Below, one piece after another: positions 15,852 to 23,800 of a stretch of DNA of 36,522 bases. The stretch is taken from contig JALQTF010000011.1 of assembly GCA_023264085.1 (NCBI GenBank), forward strand, positions 1 to 36,522, given 5' to 3'. Made by a program: the position numbers and the translations under genes. The notes under the pieces were generated by a model, which saw only the letters and a program-made list of their open reading frames with translations, did no database searches and was not told the DNA's origin. Source of the stretch: Acholeplasmataceae bacterium (GTDB lineage: Bacteria; Bacillota_I; Bacilli_A; Acholeplasmatales; Acholeplasmataceae). How positions within the stretch are numbered: the first letter of the stretch is position 1; every line of letters starts with the position of its first letter.

Positions 15852-17708
15852 TTTAGATAATAATGTTGTGATTGCATCTGTATAAGCTTTAGGATTTTCT
15901 AGTGGAATCCCTTCAGCAACTAGTGACTGATAATAAAGTAATGACGCAATTGAATCGATTGTTTGATCATCCGATACAAACGTTTCATGTAGTTTTTTAA
16001 ATAAGTCGTGATTTGGATTGACTTCTAAGATACGTTCAGCTTTCACGGATTCACCGTTTGGCATTTGATTCAGTACTTTTTCCATCTCAAGCGACACACC
16101 CTCACCAGAGACAATACACACTGGTGACTCTGTAAGTCTTGCGGATACTTTAACATCTTTCACTTGATCTTTTAAACTATTTTTTATCGCTTTTAAAAAT
16201 TCTTTATAGTCTTTTTCTTGTTTTTTGACTTCTTTTTTCTTATCTTCTAATACTTCTTCTAAATCTCCTTGTTGAATCGATTTAAAAGGAATTTCTTGAT
16301 AGTTTTGCATTGCTTGGAACATAAATTCATCGACATCATCATAACATAATAACACTTCAATATCTTGTGACTTCATTGCATCCATTTGAGGTAAATTTAA
16401 CATTCTTTGTTTTGATTTACCTGTCGCATAATAAATAAATTTTTGACTTTCAGGTTTTCTATCTAAATATTCTTTTAATGTTATGGGTGATTCACTTTTT
16501 GAAGTCTCAAATAAAATCAGATCTTGCAACTTATCTTTATTCATCCCAAACATCTCATAAATACCATATTTTAACGTGAGTTTATAAGCTTCATAAAATT
16601 CTAAATACTTATCTCTTTCATCTGCTAACATGGATTCTAATTCACTCTTAATTTTTTTCTCTAAATGTGATGCAATTTTTTTAAGTTGGCGATCGTGTTG
16701 TAACATTTCTCTAGATAAATTTAGTGATAAATCCGCAGAATCTACAAGTCCTTTGACAAACTTAAAGTAATCTGGAATCAATGATTTATTTTTATCTTCA
16801 ATAAAGACGCTTTTAGAATATAATTGTAATCCCTTTTCAAAGCTTTCAGTGTAAAAATTATATGCAGGTTTTTTAGGTATGAATAAAAGTGCAGTATACG
16901 TTAACATACCTTCTACATTCGTATGAATCGTTTTTAATGGCGCTTCAAATTCATTAAATTGATGTTTATAAAATTCTTGAAGTTCTTCTTCTTTGACATC
17001 ATTTTTAGAACGTTTCCAAATGGGAGTCATTTGGTTGAGTGTCACATCTTCTTGAATTTCTTTTTTATCTTCTGTTCTCGTTTCTAGCATCTTTATAGGA
17101 TATCTTATATAATCGCTATATTTTTTTACGAGTGATTTGATTTCATAAAATTTTAAAAATTTGGAGAAATCAATATCTTCAGCATCTTCTCTAATATATA
17201 ATGTAATTTCTGTACCAATAGTCTCTTTTTCAATATCTTCAATTGTATAATTTGATACACCATCAGATGTCCATAAATATCCTGTTTCGGCATATGGTGA
17301 ACGTGTTTTTACTTCTACTTTTTCTGCCACCATAAATGCACTGTAAAAACCTACACCAAATTGACCGATGAGTTCTGCTTCACTTTTTTCTTCTAATGAC
17401 TCTTGAAAAGCTTTCGTACCAGATTTAGCGATGGTACCTAAATTTTCTACAAGTTCTTCTTGAGTAAGACCAATACCAGTATCAACAATCGTTAAAGTAC
17501 GTGCTTTATCATCATTGATCAATCTGATTTCATAGTCAGCATTCGGCACTTTTTCATCCGTTAATGATTTGAAATGACGTTTATCAATGGCATCACTCGC
17601 ATTTGAAATGAGTTCTCTTAAAAATATTTCATGGTGAGTATAAATTGAGTGTGTCATCAAATGTAGTAAACGTTGAGATTCTGTTTTAAATTGTTTTGTT
17701 TGTTTCAT
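15849..17708 (-). CDS. htpG: Molecular chaperone HtpG (Hsp90)
   Basis: 619 residues, the usual bacterial Hsp90 length. The N-terminal GHKL ATPase has HEIFLRELISNASDAIDK, VDTGIGLTQEEL and GQFGVGFYSAFMVA. The middle domain contains SLNLSREMLQHDRQLKKI, including the catalytic arginine. The C-terminal dimerisation domain is present, with no MEEVD tail. The SD is GGGAGG before the ATG at 17706-17708. No CIRCE inverted repeat or CtsR heptad is visible upstream, so heat control by HrcA or CtsR is not supported. It is transcribed alone from a consensus-spaced promoter that abuts the terminator of the sugar ABC operon. Confidence 0.97.
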   Translation of the reverse strand: MKQTKQFKTESQRLLHLMTHSIYTHHEIFLRELISNASDAIDKRHFKSLTDEKVPNADYEIRLINDDKARTLTIVDTGIGLTQEELVENLGTIAKSGTKAFQESLEEKSEAELIGQFGVGFYSAFMVAEKVEVKTRSPYAETGYLWTSDGVSNYTIEDIEKETIGTEITLYIREDAEDIDFSKFLKFYEIKSLVKKYSDYIRYPIKMLETRTEDKKEIQEDVTLNQMTPIWKRSKNDVKEEELQEFYKHQFNEFEAPLKTIHTNVEGMLTYTALLFIPKKPAYNFYTESFEKGLQLYSKSVFIEDKNKSLIPDYFKFVKGLVDSADLSLNLSREMLQHDRQLKKIASHLEKKIKSELESMLADERDKYLEFYEAYKLTLKYGIYEMFGMNKDKLQDLILFETSKSESPITLKEYLDRKPESQKFIYYATGKSKQRMLNLPQMDAMKSQDIEVLLCYDDVDEFMFQAMQNYQEIPFKSIQQGDLEEVLEDKKKEVKKQEKDYKEFLKAIKNSLKDQVKDVKVSARLTESPVCIVSGEGVSLEMEKVLNQMPNGESVKAERILEVNPNHDLFKKLHETFVSDDQTIDSIASLLYYQSLVAEGIPLENPKAYTDAITTLLSK

Positions 17709-17726
17709 ATTATCCTCCCATATGAT

Positions 17727-17755
17727 ATTTTATTGATGTACATATATAAAGTCAA
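17727..17755 (-). promoter_or_regulatory. Predicted htpG promoter
   Basis: The minus strand has -35 TTGACT (17750-17755), a 17-bp spacer and -10 TAAAAT (17727-17732). Confidence 0.7.
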
Positions 17756-17790
17756 TAAAAAAGGCACTTTATGGTAAAGTGCCTTTTATT
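17756..17790 (-). terminator. Terminator of the sugar ABC operon
   Basis: Long stem (minus strand AAAGGCACTTTA / TAAAGTGCCTTT) followed by a T run that leads straight into the htpG -35. Confidence 0.88.
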
Positions 17791-17806
17791 AATCCTTAAT
17801 TTAAAA

Positions 17807-19063
17807 TTAAGCTAATGCTTCTACTGCAGCTTTCACTTGAGAAATAAATTCAGTTCTCGTGATTTGTCCACTTGCAAGTGCGCTATAGATTGGTCCTAAA
17901 GTATCCATACCAAATCCTGCAGGTAAATCATTTTGCCACCAAGCATACGCTTTACCAGCTTGATTCCAAGCAAGTACAGCAGCTGATAAAGGTGTTGAAG
18001 GCACTAATGTCACTGAATCAAATGCAGGTACCATATTCGCTTCATTCACCATATAGTTATGTCCAGCTTCAGTTCCAGCTAAATCTTCTAAGAATGCTTT
18101 AGCATTTTCGATATTCGCACCATCTTTGTTAATAACATAGTATGAAGGTGCACCAATGAAAATAGAGTCATTGCCAGTCGCTAAAACACCATGTGGTAAA
18201 TATCCCATTTCAAAATCACTGTTAGCATATGATGAATCTGTCCAGTTACCTTGGTGTAAGAATGCAGCTTTACCTGATGCAAATAATCCTACTTGTTCAT
18301 CATAACCACCAGTATTTAATATTGTTTGATCAGCAAATTCAAATAATAATTCTACCCAGTCAGTATATTCACCAAAACGAGCTTCATCTAATGTACCACC
18401 ATTTACTTGATCAATGACTGTTGAATCAGTATAAGGTAATCCTGCACTTAAATAACCATTAAAGTTATGTAATCCAGTAACCCAAGTCATACCTGAAGCT
18501 GCTGCCATTGAAACAACTGCTGAATCCGTAATGTTATTTTCAGTGTAGTAATCTTCTACTGCTTCAAACATTGCTCTAAAATCTGCTTGTGATAATGCAG
18601 CACCAATCGCAGGAACTGTAAGACCAGCTGCTTCTAAGATGGTTTTATTGTATGCCATACCCCAACCTTCAATCGCAACTGGGAAGCCATATACATCACC
18701 ATCATAAACAAATTCTAAACCTGTATTATCAACCCATGCTTCGTTTCCAGAGAATTGATAGATTTTATCTTTATATTGATTAAAACCACCGAGACCTTCG
18801 ATGACAAAGATATCTGGTTGATCATTTCCTTGGAATTCAGCTAATAATTGTGTACCATACGCACAAGAGTCACCACCACATGTTTGGACTTCAACATTAA
18901 GACCGTTTTCTTCGCCCCATGCAGTTGCATATGTGCTTAAAACATCATCGATTTCAACTTTGTTTTGGAATATCACAAGCGAATCAGTCGCTGGTGTTCC
19001 AGTACAAGAAGCTAAAACGATAGCTACAGTGAATACTGTAAATAATGAAAGTAACTTTTTCAA
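17807..19063 (-). CDS. Carbohydrate ABC transporter substrate-binding lipoprotein
   Basis: A 418-residue family 1 extracellular solute-binding protein. The signal peptide ends in the lipobox LASC (Cys20), so it is membrane anchored on the outside. Typical parts are QPDIFVIEGLGGF, GFPVAIEGWGMAYNKTILEAAGL and ASGKAAFLHQGNWT. The start is TTG (19061-19063): no in-frame ATG precedes the signal peptide, and AGGAGG is eight bases upstream. It is the last gene of the operon, after the two permeases. A hairpin in the gap before it may stabilise or separate its message. Substrate unknown; sucrose or another oligosaccharide is an inference from the neighbouring amylosucrase and kinase. Confidence 0.92.
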   Translation of the reverse strand: MKKLLSLFTVFTVAIVLASCTGTPATDSLVIFQNKVEIDDVLSTYATAWGEENGLNVEVQTCGGDSCAYGTQLLAEFQGNDQPDIFVIEGLGGFNQYKDKIYQFSGNEAWVDNTGLEFVYDGDVYGFPVAIEGWGMAYNKTILEAAGLTVPAIGAALSQADFRAMFEAVEDYYTENNITDSAVVSMAAASGMTWVTGLHNFNGYLSAGLPYTDSTVIDQVNGGTLDEARFGEYTDWVELLFEFADQTILNTGGYDEQVGLFASGKAAFLHQGNWTDSSYANSDFEMGYLPHGVLATGNDSIFIGAPSYYVINKDGANIENAKAFLEDLAGTEAGHNYMVNEANMVPAFDSVTLVPSTPLSAAVLAWNQAGKAYAWWQNDLPAGFGMDTLGPIYSALASGQITRTEFISQVKAAVEALA

Positions 19064-19110
19064 TTTATTTTCCTCCTATATTTTTTTTAAATTGAAAACA
19101 AAAGTAAGTT

Positions 19111-19125
19111 GATTGCTAAGCAATC
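19111..19125 (-). promoter_or_regulatory. Intercistronic hairpin between permease and binding-protein genes
   Basis: GATTGC-TAA-GCAATC perfect inverted repeat without a downstream T run. It is probably an mRNA processing or stability element rather than a terminator. Confidence 0.45.
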
Positions 19126-19138
19126 GATGTGTCGTATT

Positions 19139-20041
19139 TTACTTGATTGCACCCGATGTCATACCTTTAATGATATGTTTTTGAACAAACAAGAATAAAA
19201 TGAGTAATGGAATCGCAGCCAAAATCACTTGTGTGAGTATAAGTGGCCAATCTTTCGTATATAAACCCGCTAACACACCTACAGAAAGTGGTAGTGTTTG
19301 TACTGGATTTTTCACACCTAATACAAGAACAGGAAGTAAATAGTCATTCCATATCCATAAACCGTTTAAAACTAACATGGTCACAAAAATAGGTTTTAAA
19401 ATTGGAAATACAACTCTAAAGAATACTTGTCTTTGGTTACATCCATCGATGATCGCTGCCTCTTCTATTTCGAGTGGTACAGATTTAATAAATCCATAAA
19501 ACATGAACACTGAAAGTGGTGCACCAAAGCCAATATATGTAAGCACAATTCCATGTACTGTTTCTTTCATTTGTAGTCCAGTAATGTTTGTAATATCTTG
19601 GAGCAATCTAACAAGTGGTAGCATTACCACTTGAAAAGGAATGACGAGTCCACTCAGAAACAAAAAGAAGATCAACTTAGAATACTTCGTTTTCGTTCTT
19701 ACAAGTACCCATGCTGCCATCGAACTAAATATTCCTATTGAAAATAATGATAATGATGTAATAAGTAGAGAATAACCAAATGATGAAAAATATCTAATTT
19801 GTCGATGCGTTAAGATACGTTCTATGTTATTTATAAAATTTGTAAAATAATTTTGAGGAAATCCTAGCGGATCTAATATGATCGCATTATTGTCGGCTTT
19901 ACCGACATTGATTAAAACAATAATGATTGGCATGAAAAATAAAATTAATAAGATAATAGAAATGATTTCAATGGTCCAATTATTTTGTTTTAATGTAACA
20001 TTCCAATTTTTCTTTTGTTTGTTATTAGATTTTAATTGCAT
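19139..20041 (-). CDS. Carbohydrate ABC permease, MalG-like
   Basis: A 300-residue inner-membrane permease with six predicted TM segments. The ATPase-contacting EAA loop is EEAAIIDGCNQRQVFFRVVFPILKP, seen in the second half. The basic N-terminus (MQLKSNNKQKKNW) stays inside. Its ATG overlaps the stop of the MalF-like gene as TAATG, so translation is coupled. It forms the channel with the MalF-like subunit. No ATPase gene is in the operon, so a shared MsmX/UgpC-type ATPase encoded elsewhere is expected. Confidence 0.92.
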   Translation of the reverse strand: MQLKSNNKQKKNWNVTLKQNNWTIEIISIILLILFFMPIIIVLINVGKADNNAIILDPLGFPQNYFTNFINNIERILTHRQIRYFSSFGYSLLITSLSLFSIGIFSSMAAWVLVRTKTKYSKLIFFLFLSGLVIPFQVVMLPLVRLLQDITNITGLQMKETVHGIVLTYIGFGAPLSVFMFYGFIKSVPLEIEEAAIIDGCNQRQVFFRVVFPILKPIFVTMLVLNGLWIWNDYLLPVLVLGVKNPVQTLPLSVGVLAGLYTKDWPLILTQVILAAIPLLILFLFVQKHIIKGMTSGAIK

Positions 20042-20973
20042 TACATTTCCACCTCTCTCTTTTGAGTAAAGAAGACTTGTAATCCACCAATAACACCTAT
20101 TAGTATGAAAAACAATATTGCTTTCGCTTGTCCAACACCTAATTGGAATCTCACAAATGCAGTTTCATATATGTTATATGTGATCACTTCAGTACTTTGC
20201 ACTGTGATTGGGTTAATCCCATATAAGTTGGCAAACCATACCGGCATTTGCATTGCAGGACCACTTTGAGTGAGTGACACAACAGTATCATATTGTTTAA
20301 ATGATGTAACTAGCGTTAAAAATAATGCAATCGTAAATGCTTGTGCAACCAATGGAAAAGTGATTGCTTTAAGTCTTTGCCAAGCATTCGCACCATCAAT
20401 CGTTGCCGCTTCTATTAAATCTTGAGGAACATTTTGAAGTGCAGCAATATAAATCATCATAATATAACCGGCATATTGCCATGTCACAACAATTGAAAGT
20501 CCTAAAATGGATGTTTCACCTACAGCTATTAATGAAGGTTCAAACCATACTATAAGCGCTCGATTGTATAAAAATTGCCAAATGTAACCTAATACAAGAC
20601 CACCAATAAGATTCGGTAAGAAAAATCCTGCACGATAAACATTTTTCATCAATGTATTTTGAGTGACAAGTAATGCCAAACCAAAAGCAACAATATTAAT
20701 AATGACCACTGCAAGTAATGAATATGTCGCAGTTTGCAAAAAAGAAAAGCCAAATTGAGGATCACTTAAGATTTGTCTGTAATTATCAAATCCGACAAAA
20801 CTTTCGTTTCCAGTATTTAGGCCTGACCAATTTGTAAAACTATAATAAATTCCTGTAAAGAATGGCACAATAACAAAAATAACAAAAGCAGATAATGATG
20901 GCAACAAAAATAACCAAAATGATCGGTTACTCTGTGCTCTTCTACTATTTCCGAATAATATATTTTGCTTCAT
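20041..20973 (-). CDS. Carbohydrate ABC permease, MalF-like
   Basis: A 310-residue permease with six TM segments. TM1 is near residues 20-42 (FWLFLLPSLSAFVIFVIVPF). The EAA loop is EAATIDGANAWQRLKAITFPL. I chose the ATG at 20971-20973, which has an AGAGGG SD. A longer reading from TTG at 21000 would place that SD inside the coding region. First gene of the operon (MalF-like, MalG-like, binding protein), about 80 nt downstream of a consensus-spaced promoter with cre-like operators. Confidence 0.92.
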   Translation of the reverse strand: MKQNILFGNSRRAQSNRSFWLFLLPSLSAFVIFVIVPFFTGIYYSFTNWSGLNTGNESFVGFDNYRQILSDPQFGFSFLQTATYSLLAVVIINIVAFGLALLVTQNTLMKNVYRAGFFLPNLIGGLVLGYIWQFLYNRALIVWFEPSLIAVGETSILGLSIVVTWQYAGYIMMIYIAALQNVPQDLIEAATIDGANAWQRLKAITFPLVAQAFTIALFLTLVTSFKQYDTVVSLTQSGPAMQMPVWFANLYGINPITVQSTEVITYNIYETAFVRFQLGVGQAKAILFFILIGVIGGLQVFFTQKREVEM

Positions 20974-21040
20974 GTTCCCTCTTTTAAGTAACGAAAACAA
21001 TTCTTATCAACTTTTATAACATATAAAAGTGATTATTATG

Positions 21041-21054
21041 TGGAAAGGTTTTCA
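21041..21054. promoter_or_regulatory. Second operator-like 14-mer at the sugar operon start
   Basis: TGGAAAGGTTTTCA, a cre-like sequence with two departures from TGWAANCGNTNWCA. It covers the predicted transcript start (about 21053). Its centre is 33 bp, about three helical turns, from the perfect cre at 21074-21087. Confidence 0.4.
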
Positions 21055-21059
21055 TAAAC

Positions 21060-21088
21060 ATTTTAACAAAAAATGTAAGCGTTGTCAA
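21060..21088 (-). promoter_or_regulatory. Promoter of the sugar ABC operon
   Basis: The minus strand has -35 TTGACA (21083-21088), a spacer of exactly 17 bp and -10 TAAAAT (21060-21065). It is the closest match to a full sigma-A promoter in the window. Confidence 0.78.
21074..21087. promoter_or_regulatory. cre-type operator (CcpA/LacI family)
   Basis: TGTAAGCGTTGTCA matches the cre consensus TGWAANCGNTNWCA at every defined position. It overlaps the -35 and part of the spacer of the sugar ABC promoter, a classic repressing position. The regulator, CcpA or a local LacI-type protein, is not in the window. Confidence 0.72.
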
Positions 21089-21125
21089 TATAATTAACGT
21101 ATTTTATGTGAAAATCAATGGAACA

Positions 21126-21134
21126 TGATAATAT
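21126..21134 (+). promoter_or_regulatory. Predicted acyltransferase promoter
   Basis: TGA-TAATAT, an extended -10 (21129-21134), 17 bases before the TTG start. Confidence 0.45.
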
Positions 21135-21151
21135 GGTGGTGAGGTGAGGAT

Positions 21152-21946
21152 TTGATTTACTTATTATATCTTTATTTTTTATGTTCAATTTCTTTTATAT
21201 CTATGCAGTCCACTTCTTTAGAAATTGCATTTATAAGTGTTGCTTTGTCACCTTTTACCGCTTTTATCATGGTATTTTTATTTGTAGCATTCCACATCCC
21301 TATATTCAAACTTTTCAACGTTAAACCACACAATTTATATCTCAATTACCTAAATAGACAAATGATCACCATTTTTAATCATGTATTCCTTAGAATGAAA
21401 ACAAGACTCATAGGCTCATTTGATCCCACAATCAATCAAGTCATTTATTCAAATCACACATCATATTCTGATGCATTATGTGTATTAGAAAAGGCGCAAA
21501 TGCCAATGGCATTCACACCTAAAGTTTCCATATTAAAAATCCCTTTCATTAGTCAATGGATTACATTACTCGGGAGTTTTCCCGTCGATAGAAATAATTC
21601 AAGAAAAACTCTAGAAAATATGATTAAAGCAATTCAAACCGTGAAAAATGGTCAAAACATGCTTGTTTTTCCTGAAGGTACTGTAAAGGACAAATATATG
21701 AATGATGTTGAAAATATGAAAGCTGGCGCATTCAAACTTGTTTTAAAAGCACAAACACATTTAACACTCATTAAAATAACTGGTGATATTGATGTTCGAA
21801 AAAAAGTTCCTTTTATTCCAATTAATCGTACCGTACAAATTATTGGGACCTATGATTTTGAATCGATCAAAGATATCCCAACGTCTGAATTATCTAAGCA
21901 AATGATGCAGACCATAAATACTTTTACAGGACACAAAGATCAATGA
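21152..21946 (+). CDS. plsC: PlsC-like 1-acylglycerol-3-phosphate acyltransferase
   Basis: 264 residues. Hydrophobic N-terminal segments (about 1-55) anchor it in the membrane. The acyltransferase motifs are NHTSYSDA (His102-x4-Asp107) and LVFPEGT (173-177). It would acylate lysophosphatidic acid in phospholipid synthesis; the acceptor is inferred from the family. The start is TTG (21152-21154), with a GAGG SD seven bases upstream; the first internal ATG at codon 18 would cut into the N-terminal hydrophobic region. Its last 23 bp overlap the minus-strand histidine phosphatase, and the terminator for this gene lies inside that gene. Confidence 0.85.
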   Translation: MIYLLYLYFLCSISFISMQSTSLEIAFISVALSPFTAFIMVFLFVAFHIPIFKLFNVKPHNLYLNYLNRQMITIFNHVFLRMKTRLIGSFDPTINQVIYSNHTSYSDALCVLEKAQMPMAFTPKVSILKIPFISQWITLLGSFPVDRNNSRKTLENMIKAIQTVKNGQNMLVFPEGTVKDKYMNDVENMKAGAFKLVLKAQTHLTLIKITGDIDVRKKVPFIPINRTVQIIGTYDFESIKDIPTSELSKQMMQTINTFTGHKDQ

Positions 21947-22520
21947 TATCAAATTGATCTTTTTTTGTATCATAATCTAACATCGAGACACTACAATTCC
22001 TAATAGGTATCGCATCTTTTTGAACTTGATTAATTTTCATGATGTTCGCGATGATTTCTCTTATGACACCACCATGTGTGACGATCATGATATTTTTTTT
22101 AGGGTGGTTGTGAACAATTTTCTTAAAAGTTTGAAATGATCGCAATTGAAATTCAATGTACGATTCTCCTGAATGGATATTCAGTGCATTTTTCTCATTT
22201 TCTGGTTTATTAAAAAAATAAGCATACTCTGCTTCAATTTCTTGCCAAGAATGTCCCTCCCATGAACCTAAATACATCTCTCTTAATTGCTTATCTATAT
22301 ACACTTCTTTATGAATGGCATCTGCAATAATTTGAGCAGTTTCCAATGCTCTAGAAAGATCACTTGAATAGACAATATCAATCGATTCTTCTTTAAAAAA
22401 AGATACAAGTGCATTTGCTTGTATGCGTCCTTGATCATTGAGAGGGGTATCTTTCCAACCTTGCATGAGGTTTTTTATATTATCATTGGTTTGTCCGTGT
22501 CTAACTAAATAAATTCTCAT
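21924..22520 (-). CDS. Histidine phosphatase superfamily protein (phosphoglycerate mutase-like)
   Basis: 198 residues. MRIYLVRHGQTNDN carries the catalytic RHG with His8, and IVTHGGVIREI near residue 146 carries the second catalytic histidine. GSWEGHSWQEIEAEY and GESYIEF match the CobC/GpmB branch. The substrate is not deducible. It is different from the other histidine phosphatase at 4863-5384 (RHAEP type). The SD is poor (AGAGTAAAAG). It overlaps the acyltransferase gene tail to tail by 23 bp. Confidence 0.88.
   Translation of the reverse strand: MRIYLVRHGQTNDNIKNLMQGWKDTPLNDQGRIQANALVSFFKEESIDIVYSSDLSRALETAQIIADAIHKEVYIDKQLREMYLGSWEGHSWQEIEAEYAYFFNKPENEKNALNIHSGESYIEFQLRSFQTFKKIVHNHPKKNIMIVTHGGVIREIIANIMKINQVQKDAIPIRNCSVSMLDYDTKKDQFDIIDLCVL
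21935..21966 (+). terminator. Terminator of plsC, embedded in the opposite gene
   Basis: AAAGATCAA-(loop 21944-21953)-TTGATCTTTTTTT. The stem contains the plsC 3' end and the T run lies within codons of the minus-strand phosphatase. Confidence 0.75.
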
Positions 22521-22598
22521 CTTTTACTCTTTTATTGCATATATACTTATGTTATCATAATAGGGTATCAATGAACAATAAAATATACGGAGTATTCT

Positions 22599-23705
22599 AT
22601 GACCCTTTTAGAGATTACCAATACATTAAAAGATTCAAAAAAACATACAAAAAAACTATTCATAGGTTTTGATGGATTTGTGGATAACATCATGCATGTT
22701 GTTGACAAGAGATTAAGTTTAACTGAGTTTAAACGTTTGGAATATATTAAAGATTATGCAGAACGTATTGGAAAAGCTGCAGGACTTTCCACCAACATTG
22801 AATGGGTCGTAGACCAACAAAAAATAGGTGGTAACGGTCCTATCATGACCAATGCTTTACTTAATCATAATGTCGATGTCACATATGTAGGGGCACTCGG
22901 CTATCCAACATTACATCCAGTATTTCAACCGATCGCTAATAAAGCGAATGTTATTTCAATTGAAAATCCTGGCATATCAGATGCTGTAGAATTTTTCGAT
23001 GGAAAAATCATTATGGGACGTATGAATTTTGATCATATGACTTATGATCGTTTAATTGAAACTTATGGAGAAAAACAGCTTATTGAGCAGTTGCAAACAT
23101 CAGATTTAGTCGCAAGTGTCAATTGGTCTATGTTACCGACAATGACGTCATTATGGGAGGATTTGTTAGAAAAAGCATTACCTCAATTAAACCCTAAAGC
23201 TGTCAAGCCAATACTTTTTGTTGATATTGCCGATCCTGAGAAAAGGGCTTCTTCTGATATTATTCGTGCACTTCATTTGTTAAAATTATTTAAATCTTAT
23301 TTTAAGGTTATTTTAGGATTTAATAAAAAAGAAGCCTATGATGTTTCAGTTACATTAGGTTTATTTTCTAGCGATGTCATTAAAGAAACAAGTCTTGAAA
23401 ATGTTACAAAAGCATTATTTAATGAACTTGAAGTTGACCAACTTGTTGTACATCCTGTAGATCGTGCAGTGGTCATGACTGAACAAGGTTTCTTTGAAAC
23501 AAAAGGACCTTATGTTGAGAAACCAAAACTCACAACTGGGGCTGGAGATAATTTCAATGCAGGATATGTATTTGGACAACTTACAGGGCTTACCCCCGAA
23601 GCATCACTGTTAACAGGTGTTTGTACAAGTGGATTTTATGTTGTGAATGCAAAAAGTCCTTCTACTGATGAACTCATTGAATTCATAGAAAACTTTAAAA
23701 AATAA
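22599..23705 (+). CDS. PfkB-family carbohydrate kinase
   Basis: 368 residues. The motifs are KIGGNGPIMTNALL (about 76-89) and TTGAGDNFNAGYVFGQL (about 309-325), where the TGAGD aspartate is the catalytic base. Family members phosphorylate fructose, ribose, 2-keto-3-deoxygluconate and related sugars or nucleosides; the exact substrate is not given by sequence. The N-terminal 40 residues before the first sheet are longer than in ribokinase. It lies 95 bp before the amylosucrase-like gene, with its own terminator between. Since amylosucrase releases fructose, a fructokinase role is a reasonable inference. The SD is CGGAG. Confidence 0.85.
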   Translation: MTLLEITNTLKDSKKHTKKLFIGFDGFVDNIMHVVDKRLSLTEFKRLEYIKDYAERIGKAAGLSTNIEWVVDQQKIGGNGPIMTNALLNHNVDVTYVGALGYPTLHPVFQPIANKANVISIENPGISDAVEFFDGKIIMGRMNFDHMTYDRLIETYGEKQLIEQLQTSDLVASVNWSMLPTMTSLWEDLLEKALPQLNPKAVKPILFVDIADPEKRASSDIIRALHLLKLFKSYFKVILGFNKKEAYDVSVTLGLFSSDVIKETSLENVTKALFNELEVDQLVVHPVDRAVVMTEQGFFETKGPYVEKPKLTTGAGDNFNAGYVFGQLTGLTPEASLLTGVCTSGFYVVNAKSPSTDELIEFIENFKK

Positions 23706-23727
23706 AAGTGCCTCGGCACTTTTTTTA
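23703..23727 (+). terminator. Terminator of the PfkB kinase gene
   Basis: AAAGTGC-CTCG-GCACTTT followed by a T run, immediately after the stop codon. Confidence 0.88.
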
Positions 23728-23767
23728 TTTATGTGCATTATTCACATATTTATTTATCTTTAGAATT

Positions 23768-23776
23768 TGATATAAT
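23768..23776 (+). promoter_or_regulatory. Predicted amylosucrase promoter (extended -10)
   Basis: TGA-TATAAT with -10 at 23771-23776. The expected start is near 23783, inside the operator-like 14-mer. Confidence 0.62.
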
Positions 23777-23782
23777 AATTTG

Positions 23783-23796
23783 TGAAAGGGTTTCCA
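23783..23796. promoter_or_regulatory. Operator-like 14-mer at the amylosucrase transcript start
   Basis: TGAAAGGGTTTCCA; its other strand TGGAAACCCTTTCA shares 11 of 14 bases with TGGAAAGGTTTTCA at the sugar ABC operon (21041-21054). Both lie at predicted transcript starts. Confidence 0.35.
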
Positions 23797-23800
23797 TATT

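Noticed and set aside
17709-17760. CIRCE or CtsR operator upstream of htpG
   Set aside because: No TTAGCACTC/GAGTGCTAA inverted repeat or GGTCAAA heptads are present.
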